NCBI GenBank assembly: GCA_017561085.1
Contig: JAFZDQ010000005.1
Location: forward strand, 1 to 50,508
DNA from: Lachnospiraceae bacterium
Lineage (GTDB): Bacteria; Bacillota; Clostridia; Lachnospirales; Lachnospiraceae
DNA: 50,508 bases
Reading direction: 5' to 3'
A program made the position numbers and the translations under genes. A model generated the notes under the pieces. It worked only from the letters and a program-made list of their open reading frames with translations, was not told the origin of the DNA and did not search any database. Below, one piece after another: positions 16,222 to 24,269 of the stretch. How positions within the stretch are numbered: the first letter of the stretch is position 1; every line of letters begins with the position of its first letter.

Positions 16222-17928
16222 TTATGCTAAAGCATCTACTAACTTCTGAACTGCTGCAAGTGCTTCATCGGGAAGTTTGTCATAACCTTCCTTCTTTTCA
16301 GCGAATCCCTTTACAGCGTCAACACGGTTCTGCATAGCGTTCTTAAGAGCTGCTACGTATTCAGGATCGTTCATGTTGGGAGTAAAGTCTGCAGTCTTAC
16401 CGGACCAATCATACATGATTTCTACATCATCGAAGTTGCCCCACTTCTCAAATTTAGCCTTTCCTTCAACGATTGTTTCAAGAATACCAAGAGTATCCGC
16501 AGGTTTACACTTAGTTCCCATAAAGTCACCTGTGTTAACGATGTAGCAATCTACGTTCTTTTCTTCTACTAACTTTTTGAACTTCTCATAGTCGTTAACA
16601 AGAGGATAAGTTCTGAAAGGGTTAGCATAAGGAACGATACGAAGAGCGTTCATATCTGTACCAGCTGCAACACGTTCTGCTGTAGAAGTCTTGGTAGCAA
16701 GTGTAGCACCCATAACGGAAGCAAGCGCTGCACCTTTTAACTTAATTACAGGGGGAATGGTAGGGTCTTTCATAATCCAGAAAATAGCATTAACAGGAGC
16801 TGCAATCTTGTCAACTCTGTTAGGAGACCATAATTTGGACTTGATAGCACGGCCATTACCGTTTCTGATATCTTCTGTTACTAACTGAATCTTGCCTTCA
16901 GAGTCATAGGTACAAGAACAGTTCTGAGCAGATAATAAGTATTCATTGTCAGAACATCCTGTAGGATAATCAGCGGTCTTATCGAAGTAAGTAGGCTCTA
17001 ATGCTACGGATGAACATGTATCTGTGTTGATAATGAAAGCATCATCATGAAGAACAGTGATAGGATACTTTCCGCCATGCTTAGCATGAGTTAATGTAGA
17101 TTTACCTGATCCTGATAATCCGTATACGGAAGCAACGAACTTAGAACCATCGGGTAATGTATATTCTTTCTGTCCGCCGTGGCAAGCTGCATAACCGTTT
17201 CTATTAGCAAGTGCCCAAGCCATGGTAAGTGTACCCTTCTTGTGTTCACCAAAATACTTCATACCAAGAATTGCTGCACAGTTCTGGTTGGTATCAAAGT
17301 AGCAAAGTGTTAAAGGATCGCTTAAGCAGCTGTAATCAACGTCAGGTGCTTCATGAGGAGCCCACTGAGGATCAGAGAAGATGTAGATGTCAGGTTCGTT
17401 TCCGTTACCAACGGGTACGGAGTTCTTGTACATCTTAACATATTCATCAGACATATACTGGAAGTTGATCATCCAGTTGTAAAGTAAGTTTTCTTCTCCT
17501 TCGGGAATAAGAAGGTGAGCCTTTACCATGAATTCAGGGTCAAGACCTACGAAACATTCTGCATGATACATGGTTTTCCAACGTGTTTCATAAACAGCGT
17601 CCATAACTACCTTATCAAGTTTTGCTTCATCAACACCGGGTTCGCCTTTGATACGACGAGCTGCTGCGTAACGGCCTGTTACTGCACCATCGTTGAATAA
17701 CAGAACCTTAGCGTCTTTTTCAAGACCGAAAGTTTCGCCATCTTTGATAGGCATATCTGTTACTACAGTACCGGGTGAATTCTTTGCTAATTCATAAGCT
17801 TCTTTTAAGGTGTTAACCTTAACTACGTTATTACCGTAGAAAGCTGCTTCGATGATGGAACGTGTCTTGGAAAATCCAGGCTTTCCAGCACCGATTTCAG
17901 AAATCGGATAATAAGCTTTTGTTGACAT
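16222..17928 (-). CDS. pckA: Phosphoenolpyruvate carboxykinase (ATP type)
   Basis: The enzyme interconverts oxaloacetate plus ATP with PEP plus CO2 plus ADP; in fermenting anaerobes it often runs toward oxaloacetate. The 568-residue protein has the kinase-1 loop GLSGSGKSTL with Lys and the metal/nucleotide segment VLHDDAFIINTD. It ends in a Lachnospiraceae-type sequence somewhat longer than E. coli PckA (540). The ATG has GGAGG 5-6 bases upstream. It is transcribed divergently from citrate synthase, so oxaloacetate production and use start from one control region. It has its own promoter and terminator. Confidence 0.93.
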   Translation of the reverse strand: MSTKAYYPISEIGAGKPGFSKTRSIIEAAFYGNNVVKVNTLKEAYELAKNSPGTVVTDMPIKDGETFGLEKDAKVLLFNDGAVTGRYAAARRIKGEPGVDEAKLDKVVMDAVYETRWKTMYHAECFVGLDPEFMVKAHLLIPEGEENLLYNWMINFQYMSDEYVKMYKNSVPVGNGNEPDIYIFSDPQWAPHEAPDVDYSCLSDPLTLCYFDTNQNCAAILGMKYFGEHKKGTLTMAWALANRNGYAACHGGQKEYTLPDGSKFVASVYGLSGSGKSTLTHAKHGGKYPITVLHDDAFIINTDTCSSVALEPTYFDKTADYPTGCSDNEYLLSAQNCSCTYDSEGKIQLVTEDIRNGNGRAIKSKLWSPNRVDKIAAPVNAIFWIMKDPTIPPVIKLKGAALASVMGATLATKTSTAERVAAGTDMNALRIVPYANPFRTYPLVNDYEKFKKLVEEKNVDCYIVNTGDFMGTKCKPADTLGILETIVEGKAKFEKWGNFDDVEIMYDWSGKTADFTPNMNDPEYVAALKNAMQNRVDAVKGFAEKKEGYDKLPDEALAAVQKLVDALA

Positions 17929-17960
17929 TTCATGTCCTCCTTAAAATATTATTGTATGAT

Positions 17961-17980
17961 CCCCATAAAAAAATATGGGG
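17961..17980. repeat. Inverted repeat in the pckA leader
   Basis: CCCCATA and TATGGGG (7-bp arms) flank AAAAAA about 33 bases before the pckA ATG. In the pckA mRNA it forms a hairpin with a U-rich loop and could act on stability or initiation, or serve as an operator. Confidence 0.5.
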
Positions 17981-18023
17981 TAACTAACTTTTTATGTACT
18001 TGTTTGCTTAGCACATCTATTGT

Positions 18024-18052
18024 ATTATCGCAAACCTGAAAATAAAAGTCAA
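18024..18052 (-). promoter_or_regulatory. Sigma-A promoter of pckA
   Basis: TTGACT (18047-18052) and GATAAT (18024-18029) are 17 bases apart on the minus strand. The start is expected near 18017, giving a leader of about 90 bases. Confidence 0.75.
18025..18033 (-). promoter_or_regulatory. Possible operator over the pckA -10 box
   Basis: The minus strand reads TTGCGATAA, covering most of the -10 box. The same 9 bases occur at 18217-18225 on the plus strand, on the citrate synthase side. Confidence 0.45.
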
Positions 18053-18204
18053 TATTTGAACTATTCATTTTTGAAATTTCTTGTCCAAATCATTAAATAA
18101 ATATAAACAATGATTTTTTTCTTGTCTTTAGCCCTTTATCATGCTAAAATATTAATGTATTTTCTATTCACATAATCTAATTGCTTATCCGCAATATTTC
18201 CTTT

Positions 18205-18227
18205 TGTTATCCTATCTTGCGATAACA
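18205..18227. promoter_or_regulatory. Possible operator upstream of citrate synthase
   Basis: TGTTATC and GATAACA form a 7-bp inverted repeat with a 9-base spacer, and the right half lies in TTGCGATAA. It is about 80-100 bases before the gltA ATG. No firm gltA promoter was identified; TTGCTT at 18181 with TGTTAT at 18205 is a weak candidate that would overlap this site. The rest of 17929-18308 is AT-rich with nothing else recognised. Confidence 0.45.
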
Positions 18228-18308
18228 CTAACCTACTTTACAAACCTGATTATTTTCAATTGATTTTTGAACATAATAAACTGTATTTTTTCAGAAAGGG
18301 GAAAATTT

Positions 18309-19676
18309 ATGGACCACAATGTATTTTCCGAAGTTACACCCGATATTATACGTCTTGCAGATATGTCTCAGCAGGCAGATGTTATCGATAGCGAGTTATT
18401 TACCCGTTATGATGTGAAAAGAGGCTTAAGAGATTTAAACGGCAAAGGCGTTCTTGCAGGACTTACCCATATTTCCGATGTGCGTGCAAGTGAAGTAATT
18501 GACGGTGTTTCCCGTCCTACTCACGGACAATTATTTTACCGCGGATATAATGTAAAGGATCTGGTAGACGGATTTACCAAAGACGGACGCTTTGGCTTCG
18601 AAGAAGTCACTTATCTTCTTTTATTTGCCAAACTTCCCAATGAAGAAGAATTAAATACCTTTAAGCAGATTTTAGCCGGCTACCGCTCTCTTCCTACCAG
18701 CTTTGTGCGCGATATTATTATGAAGGCGCCCAGTAGTGATATGATGAACACCCTGGCCCGCAGCGTGCTTACCCTTTATTCTTATGATGACCGTGCAGAT
18801 GATGTGTCTTTACCCAATGTACTCAGGCAGTGTCTGCAGCTGATTAGTTTGTTCCCTATGCTTTCCATTTACGGTTATCAGGCATATAAGCATTATCATG
18901 ACGGCCAGAGCTTATTCATCCACAAACCGGATCTTTCTTTGTCTACAGCGGAAAATATATTACATATTTTACGTCCCGACAGCAAATACACCCCTCTGGA
19001 AGCGAAGCTTCTTGATATTGCACTTGTGCTCCATATGGAACACGGCGGTGGCAACAACTCTTCTTTTACCACGCATGTTATCACTTCATCCATGACGGAT
19101 ACTTATTCCGTTATCGCCGCAGCCATCGGTTCCCTGAAAGGACCCAGACACGGCGGTGCTAACATTAAGGTTGTACAGATGTTTGAAGACATGAAAAAAG
19201 AGGTAAAAGACTGGACAGACGAGGAAGAAGTTTCCGATTATTTAAAGAGACTTCTTCATAAAGAAGCATTTGACCACGCAGGACTTATCTATGGTGTCGG
19301 TCATGCGATTTATTCCAAATCCGATCCCCGTGCCGTAATCTTCAAATCCTATGTAGAGAAATTGTCCGAGGAGAAGGGACTTCAAAAAGAATTTGCACTC
19401 TACTCTCTCGTTGAAAAGCTTGCTCCCCAGATTATTGCCAATGAACGCCAAATGTATAAAGGTGTAAGCATCAACGTAGACTTCTACTCAGGCTTTGTTT
19501 ATCATATGCTGGGCTTACCGCTTGAGCTTTATACTCCGATTTTTGCCATTGCACGTATTTCCGGTTGGAGTGCACACCGTATGGAAGAACTTGCAAACAA
19601 CGGGAAAATCATACGTCCCGCTTACATGTCCATCGGCAGCGATTTGCCCTATGAAGATATGTGTAACAGATTATAA
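18309..19676 (+). CDS. gltA: Citrate synthase
   Basis: The 455-residue enzyme joins oxaloacetate and acetyl-CoA to citrate. Active-site regions are visible: LHMEHGGGNNSSFTTHV with His, GSLKGPRHGGANIKVV, and GVGHAIYSKSDPRA with the second His. It is an Si-type fold, and 2-methylcitrate activity cannot be excluded. The ATG at 18309 follows AAAGGGG and is preferred to an in-frame upstream ATG at 18267 that has no site. It may feed glutamate synthesis, since an open cycle is usual in such anaerobes. A bidirectional terminator follows. Confidence 0.93.
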   Translation: MDHNVFSEVTPDIIRLADMSQQADVIDSELFTRYDVKRGLRDLNGKGVLAGLTHISDVRASEVIDGVSRPTHGQLFYRGYNVKDLVDGFTKDGRFGFEEVTYLLLFAKLPNEEELNTFKQILAGYRSLPTSFVRDIIMKAPSSDMMNTLARSVLTLYSYDDRADDVSLPNVLRQCLQLISLFPMLSIYGYQAYKHYHDGQSLFIHKPDLSLSTAENILHILRPDSKYTPLEAKLLDIALVLHMEHGGGNNSSFTTHVITSSMTDTYSVIAAAIGSLKGPRHGGANIKVVQMFEDMKKEVKDWTDEEEVSDYLKRLLHKEAFDHAGLIYGVGHAIYSKSDPRAVIFKSYVEKLSEEKGLQKEFALYSLVEKLAPQIIANERQMYKGVSINVDFYSGFVYHMLGLPLELYTPIFAIARISGWSAHRMEELANNGKIIRPAYMSIGSDLPYEDMCNRL

Positions 19677-19713
19677 ATGTGCCATGAATTTTCAAATCTT
19701 AAACAGGAACGGA

Positions 19714-19737
19714 AAAGACTCCCGATTGGGAGTCTTT
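19714..19737. terminator. Bidirectional terminator between gltA and the REC protein gene
   Basis: AAAGACTCCC and GGGAGTCTTT pair around GATT and are flanked by A- and T-rich runs. It serves gltA on the plus strand and probably the converging gene on the minus strand. Confidence 0.82.
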
Positions 19738-19747
19738 TTTATAATCT

Positions 19748-21034
19748 TTATAAACTTCTGATTTCACAATCCGGCAGATTTAAGCTGGAAGGGAAAACCT
19801 CTTTCCACTTTTCCAGGATTCGCTCTGCAACCCTGTTGGCATTTTCCTTCGATGCTTTTAACAAAATCAACATATAATGATTTTCACCGCAGGGGATTGC
19901 CATATCACCCTTTCGCAGGGATTCATTAATTACATTCCCCAATACTTCAATGCCTTGTTTTGCTTCCTCACGGTCATCACTGTGTAACCGAAACCAAAGC
20001 ATCTGGGCCTTTAATTTCTTACTCTTTAAGTATAAAGACAACAGCTGGCATGCCTTTTCAAAGTATTGCTGCTCTTCTCCTATGGAAATACCGTCTATCA
20101 TCATCTTCTGTATTTGCTGAATATAAATCGGGTCCTTCCGCTCTTCATGCACCAATTGTTCGGAAGGATCGGCATTATAAAAATGATATCCTCGCTTCGT
20201 GCTTTGGTTCAAATAATATACAGCCTTATCAGCACCTTCATAAAGAGGTGTATAATAATTTCCATCCTTAGGTTTCATGGAAATACCTGCACAAAGAGAA
20301 ATTCTCATGCCGATTTGTTCAAAAAACTTATCCCCGGTTTCATATTCCACGCCTGCCATTATTCTTCTGACAATCTGTCGGAGTTTTTCATATTCGGTAA
20401 CCCCGGCCAAATAAATAACAAACTGTCCTTCTCCCAGATAAGTCAGGTTATTACTGTACTCTAACTCCTGCAATAAAACACTCATTATTTCATAAACAAG
20501 TTCATCACCGATTAATTTTCCGAATTTATCACCAATAGAATCAAATTGATTTACGGAAATTAAAATGAAGCTCCCTTTATCGCTTTGAAGAATCGCATCT
20601 TCTATCTGTTTAATCTTCATCTTGTAGGAGCGGAACATATCCGGCATATTGATATGATTGCTATGCTCCTCAGACCATCGCAGCGCATCTTCTACCTTCT
20701 GCAGTAATTCATCAGGTTGATAGGGCTTATAAATATAATCTACAGCCCCCCAGCTTATTGCATTTCTTTCCATCTCTTCATTTGTGACGGTAGATTGCAC
20801 GATAACCGGAATATGGGCGAGATCTTTTTGCGCGTTTTTCCATTTCAGAGCCTCTTCCGGGCTATGATTAAGTACATTAATATCATATAATATCAAGTCG
20901 GGAATCTCATCTTTCAAGATATCCAACACGTTAATTTCTGTTCTGGATGTGGTAACCTTATATTGGTCTTTTAATATTTCTATTGCACATTTTAAGTTTG
21001 TTGTTACCAAATCCACGACCAAAATGTGTTTCAT
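19748..21034 (-). CDS. Response regulator with degenerate GGDEF domains
   Basis: Residues 1-118 are a receiver domain with the phospho-acceptor Asp at 51 (LILYDINVL) and the conserved Lys in YKPY at 102; the N-terminal acidic pair is reduced to one Asp (VVDLV). Residues about 135-300 have a GGDEF-type fold, but the signature reads GEGQF (200-204), so diguanylate cyclase activity is unlikely. The last 120 residues look like a second, more decayed copy, with GENHY in the matching place. It may act as a phosphorylation-controlled binding protein. It lies 30 bases downstream of thrC with a GAGGTG site, so it is probably co-transcribed with thrC. No partner kinase is in the window. Confidence 0.8.
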   Translation of the reverse strand: MKHILVVDLVTTNLKCAIEILKDQYKVTTSRTEINVLDILKDEIPDLILYDINVLNHSPEEALKWKNAQKDLAHIPVIVQSTVTNEEMERNAISWGAVDYIYKPYQPDELLQKVEDALRWSEEHSNHINMPDMFRSYKMKIKQIEDAILQSDKGSFILISVNQFDSIGDKFGKLIGDELVYEIMSVLLQELEYSNNLTYLGEGQFVIYLAGVTEYEKLRQIVRRIMAGVEYETGDKFFEQIGMRISLCAGISMKPKDGNYYTPLYEGADKAVYYLNQSTKRGYHFYNADPSEQLVHEERKDPIYIQQIQKMMIDGISIGEEQQYFEKACQLLSLYLKSKKLKAQMLWFRLHSDDREEAKQGIEVLGNVINESLRKGDMAIPCGENHYMLILLKASKENANRVAERILEKWKEVFPSSLNLPDCEIRSL

Positions 21035-21064
21035 CTAAACACCTCATTTAGAATTTCAACCAAA

Positions 21065-22552
21065 TTAAATGCCAAGGAAGTTCATTACTGTCTGTTTCAT
21101 TTCCGTTTTGTCGCATACATGGTCATGTAATACGGGTGCTTCCTTAATTTCTAAAACTGCATTCGGCAACGGTACTTTGGATAATTCACAAAGTTTATCA
21201 GCCAGTTCAAATGCATCTGTTTCAGGGTCGCATTCAGAAATTGCTTCCATTACGCTTCCCGTAAATTTGTAAGGACTTGCGGTAGATGCAATCACTGTCA
21301 CCTTGTCATCTCCGGTTTCTGCTTTGTACTTTTTATGTACACAAGCTGCTACTGCAGTATGGGTATCAATCACATAGCCTGTATTTTCATATAAATCGCG
21401 GATTGCTTTGGCAGTTTCTTCTTCACTTGCGTAATTGCCGTAAAAATCAGCCAGTTCCTTACTCATATCTTCTGTAATGGTATAAGAGCCGTTGTTCTTT
21501 AATGCTTCCATGAAATCACGGTTACGGTCAGGATCATTGCCTGCAATACGGTAAATCAAACGCTCTAAGTTACTGGAAATCAAAATATCCATAGACGGGG
21601 AGGTTGTTAAAACAAATTCCCTGTTTCTGTCATAAGTACCTGTTGCAAAGAAATCATATAATACTTTATTTTCATTGGATGCACAGATTAACTTATCAAT
21701 CGGGATACCCATCTGCTTTGCATAAAATGCAGCAAGAATATTACCAAAGTTTCCGGTAGGTACTACAACATTAATCTTTTCACCACAGGTAATCTTCTCT
21801 TCTTCCAATAATTTCACATAAGCATATACATAGTAAACAATCTGAGGTACCAGTCTTCCGATGTTAATGGAGTTTGCTGATGAGAACTGGAATCCCTTTT
21901 CATCCATATAAGCAGCAAGTTCTTTATCACCAAAGATATTCTTAACGCCTGTCTGGGCATCATCAAAGTTTCCGTGAATCCCTACAACAAAGGTATTATC
22001 CCCCTTCTGGGTAACCATCTGCTTCTCCTGAATGGGGCTTACACCGTTCTTAGGATAAAATACGATAATTCTGGTACCTTCCACATCTGCAAAGCCTGCC
22101 AGTGCTGCCTTACCGGTATCGCCGGAAGTTGCTGTCAGAATTACGATTTCATTCTTTACGTCATTCTTCTTTGCAGAGGTTGTTAAAAGGTGGGGCAAAA
22201 TAGAAAGTGCCATATCCTTAAAGGCAATGGTTGCACCGTGGAACAATTCCAGATAATAAGCACCGTCTGCTTCTACCATGGGCGCAATCACTTCCGTATC
22301 AAACTTGGAATCATAAGCTTTATTAATACAATTTTTCAGTTCCTCTTCCGTAAAGTCAGTCAGATAAAGTTTCATTACCTCATAAGCCACTTCCTGATAA
22401 GTCATATGGGATAACTCTTCTAAGGACTTGTCAAGGGCGGGAATCTGCTGGGGCACGAAAAGACCGCCGTCATCAGAAAGACCTTTTAATATTGCTTCAG
22501 ACGCTTTAACAGGATTTCCTTTGGTCCGTGTACTGTTATATAAGATTTCCAT
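21065..22552 (-). CDS. thrC: Threonine synthase
   Basis: This PLP enzyme converts O-phosphohomoserine to threonine. The 495-residue length and the N-terminal YNSTRTKGNPVKASEAIL region match the longer bacterial/fungal type. The PLP Lys is in HGATIAFKDMALS, and the phosphate-binding loop region TATSGDTGKAALAG follows. It has a GAGGAG site and its own promoter. No other threonine pathway gene is adjacent. It is followed by the receiver/GGDEF-like gene. Confidence 0.96.
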   Translation of the reverse strand: MEILYNSTRTKGNPVKASEAILKGLSDDGGLFVPQQIPALDKSLEELSHMTYQEVAYEVMKLYLTDFTEEELKNCINKAYDSKFDTEVIAPMVEADGAYYLELFHGATIAFKDMALSILPHLLTTSAKKNDVKNEIVILTATSGDTGKAALAGFADVEGTRIIVFYPKNGVSPIQEKQMVTQKGDNTFVVGIHGNFDDAQTGVKNIFGDKELAAYMDEKGFQFSSANSINIGRLVPQIVYYVYAYVKLLEEEKITCGEKINVVVPTGNFGNILAAFYAKQMGIPIDKLICASNENKVLYDFFATGTYDRNREFVLTTSPSMDILISSNLERLIYRIAGNDPDRNRDFMEALKNNGSYTITEDMSKELADFYGNYASEEETAKAIRDLYENTGYVIDTHTAVAACVHKKYKAETGDDKVTVIASTASPYKFTGSVMEAISECDPETDAFELADKLCELSKVPLPNAVLEIKEAPVLHDHVCDKTEMKQTVMNFLGI

Positions 22553-22604
22553 AATATTCTCCTCTTTTCCTGCGTATATTCATCATAAAAATATAATTCA
22601 ACAT

Positions 22605-22633
22605 ATTCTACCACAAAAGATGTGTCTTTACAA
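22605..22633 (-). promoter_or_regulatory. Sigma-A promoter of thrC
   Basis: TTGTAA (22628-22633) and TAGAAT (22605-22610) on the minus strand are 17 bases apart. The leader would be about 45 bases, with no room for a riboswitch. Confidence 0.65.
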
Positions 22634-22635
22634 TG

Positions 22636-23262
22636 CTAAAACGAAGTGAAAAATTCATGTCCTCCGTAGCTGAATAATTGCTTCAATTTGCTGTCAAACC
22701 AGCTCATCTTATCGGGATTTGCATGTTTTCTTGCAACAAAATAAAGGGCACCTTTGCTGACATCCTCTCCATTCAAAACCTTGTCCACTGCTTCCTTGGT
22801 CGCATCTGAAACCTTCACTTTATAATAACTTCCGTTTGCAACCGGAGAAAACTGATAAGAGCCTCCCTCATTTTGGAATACTACTTCCCGCACCGTATCC
22901 GGAAATACATCGCTGTTAACCCGGTTTAATACCACGCCCGCCACCAGCATTTTTCCTTTTTCGTCCTCACATCCCGCTTCCGCTTCTACGATTCTGAGAA
23001 GGCATTCATAATCCTCCTTGGAGAGCTTGTACAATTCCTTTTTTTCCAGCACTTCATAAGAAACCACCCGCTGACCGGAGGAAACCGTGCGGGCCACTCC
23101 ACTGTATTTAGCTGCCTTGGGCGCAGTTGCCGTCTGTTCTAAATCCAATTGAAAAGCCGGCGCCGGTACAATCCGTGTCACTTGAATTCCGCGAATCATA
23201 AATAACCCCGTAAGCAAAAGTATATTACATACAAATAAACGGACAATATATTTTTTGTACAT
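22636..23262 (-). CDS. SleB-type cell wall hydrolase
   Basis: The 208-residue protein has one N-terminal membrane segment (about residues 8-23), a short linker and a Hydrolase_2 (SleB/CwlJ) domain from about residue 85. The catalytic Glu lies in LLRIVEAEAGCEDEKGK; VLNRVNS, YQFSPVANGSYY and ALYFVARKHAN are family segments. SleB enzymes are lytic transglycosylases of spore cortex, but membrane-anchored forms without a peptidoglycan-binding repeat can also act in vegetative walls. The ATG at 23262 is chosen over a TTG at 23271, which is too close to the AAAGGA site. It is divergent from the AP2-domain gene. Confidence 0.87.
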   Translation of the reverse strand: MYKKYIVRLFVCNILLLTGLFMIRGIQVTRIVPAPAFQLDLEQTATAPKAAKYSGVARTVSSGQRVVSYEVLEKKELYKLSKEDYECLLRIVEAEAGCEDEKGKMLVAGVVLNRVNSDVFPDTVREVVFQNEGGSYQFSPVANGSYYKVKVSDATKEAVDKVLNGEDVSKGALYFVARKHANPDKMSWFDSKLKQLFSYGGHEFFTSF

Positions 23263-23444
23263 GATTTTCAAAATCCTTTCCGGTTTTCCCGTATCCGTTA
23301 ATAACCATCCATACTATTTTATACAGGTGCCGTAAAAAATATTTCTAAAAAATGTAATCTCCGGGAAGTATTTGCAAAATTGTTTTATTTTCCTATCTTT
23401 TTATGTTAAGATATTTCTAGTATGAAAAGAAAGGAGAACGGCTT

Positions 23445-24245
23445 ATGGGCAAGCGCTTACCGGGTGTATTTCCGGCACAAAAAAAAGATGGTACCGAATA
23501 CTACCGTGCCTCCATCACCCACAAGAGGAAACATATCAGTCTGGGCAGTTACGATACCCCTTACAAAGCCTTTGCCGCTTATCTGGAAGGTTCCAACCTT
23601 TTAAAAGATACGCAGCTTACTATTTTGGATCATTCCTCTCACCGCGTTCTTCCTTTTGAGAAATGGGTAACCCTCATTAATTTCAGGGACAACGGCATGT
23701 ATATTGCCACTCCCATTTATTTGCACAAAAAATACTTTGAGTACTATTTATCCCATACACAAATTTTGAAGTTTGATATTGATGACCTGTTTTATTACTC
23801 TTCCCGCAAAATCATGCAGAGAGGCCGGCATTTCTTTGTGGCTGATTATGGGATGCAGGTAAATATCGTCAGCAGATACGGCATCAAAAACTATGCCGTG
23901 GAAGGCAAGGATTACCGTTTTGTGAATGGTGACAATTTGGATTTCCGCTATGAAAACATTGAAATCTACAATGTCTACAACGGGGTTTCCAAGAAAGAAA
24001 CCGCCAAAGGTACCCTTTATGCTGCGAAAATCCATATCCGCGGTAATTATACCATCGGAAACTACCATACCGAAACCGAGGCTGCCATTGCTTACAACAA
24101 AGCAATCGACATCCTAAAAAAAGCCGGCGTAACCAAGAATTTCGTCCCCAATTATTTGGATGGACTCTCTCCTAAGGCTTACGCCGACATCTATTCAGAC
24201 TTAAAAATCTCACCGAAAATATTAAATTATCAGGTAAATGAATAA
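23445..24245 (+). CDS. AP2-domain protein with a degenerate HNH-like centre
   Basis: Residues 7-53 and 178-226 each follow the AP2/ERF pattern: a basic and aromatic strand (YYRASI; LYAAKIHI), then LGSYDT or IGNYHT, then a helix with AA.AY. Between them, residues 130-175 end in VNGDNLDFRYENIEIYN, which matches the second half of an HNH nuclease centre (DGNxLNNRxENL) but lacks the metal-binding His. Bacterial AP2 domains are DNA-binding parts of HNH homing endonucleases. This looks like a relative that kept DNA binding and lost the nuclease. It has an AAAGGAG site and is a single gene between divergent and convergent neighbours. The function is unknown. Confidence 0.7.
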   Translation: MGKRLPGVFPAQKKDGTEYYRASITHKRKHISLGSYDTPYKAFAAYLEGSNLLKDTQLTILDHSSHRVLPFEKWVTLINFRDNGMYIATPIYLHKKYFEYYLSHTQILKFDIDDLFYYSSRKIMQRGRHFFVADYGMQVNIVSRYGIKNYAVEGKDYRFVNGDNLDFRYENIEIYNVYNGVSKKETAKGTLYAAKIHIRGNYTIGNYHTETEAAIAYNKAIDILKKAGVTKNFVPNYLDGLSPKAYADIYSDLKISPKILNYQVNE

Positions 24246-24269
24246 TTTTATTTCCAAAACTTTATCAAA

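Noticed and set aside
21065-22640. Riboswitch or T-box before thrC
   Set aside because: The promoter at 22605-22633 leaves a leader of only about 45 bases, with no T-box core.
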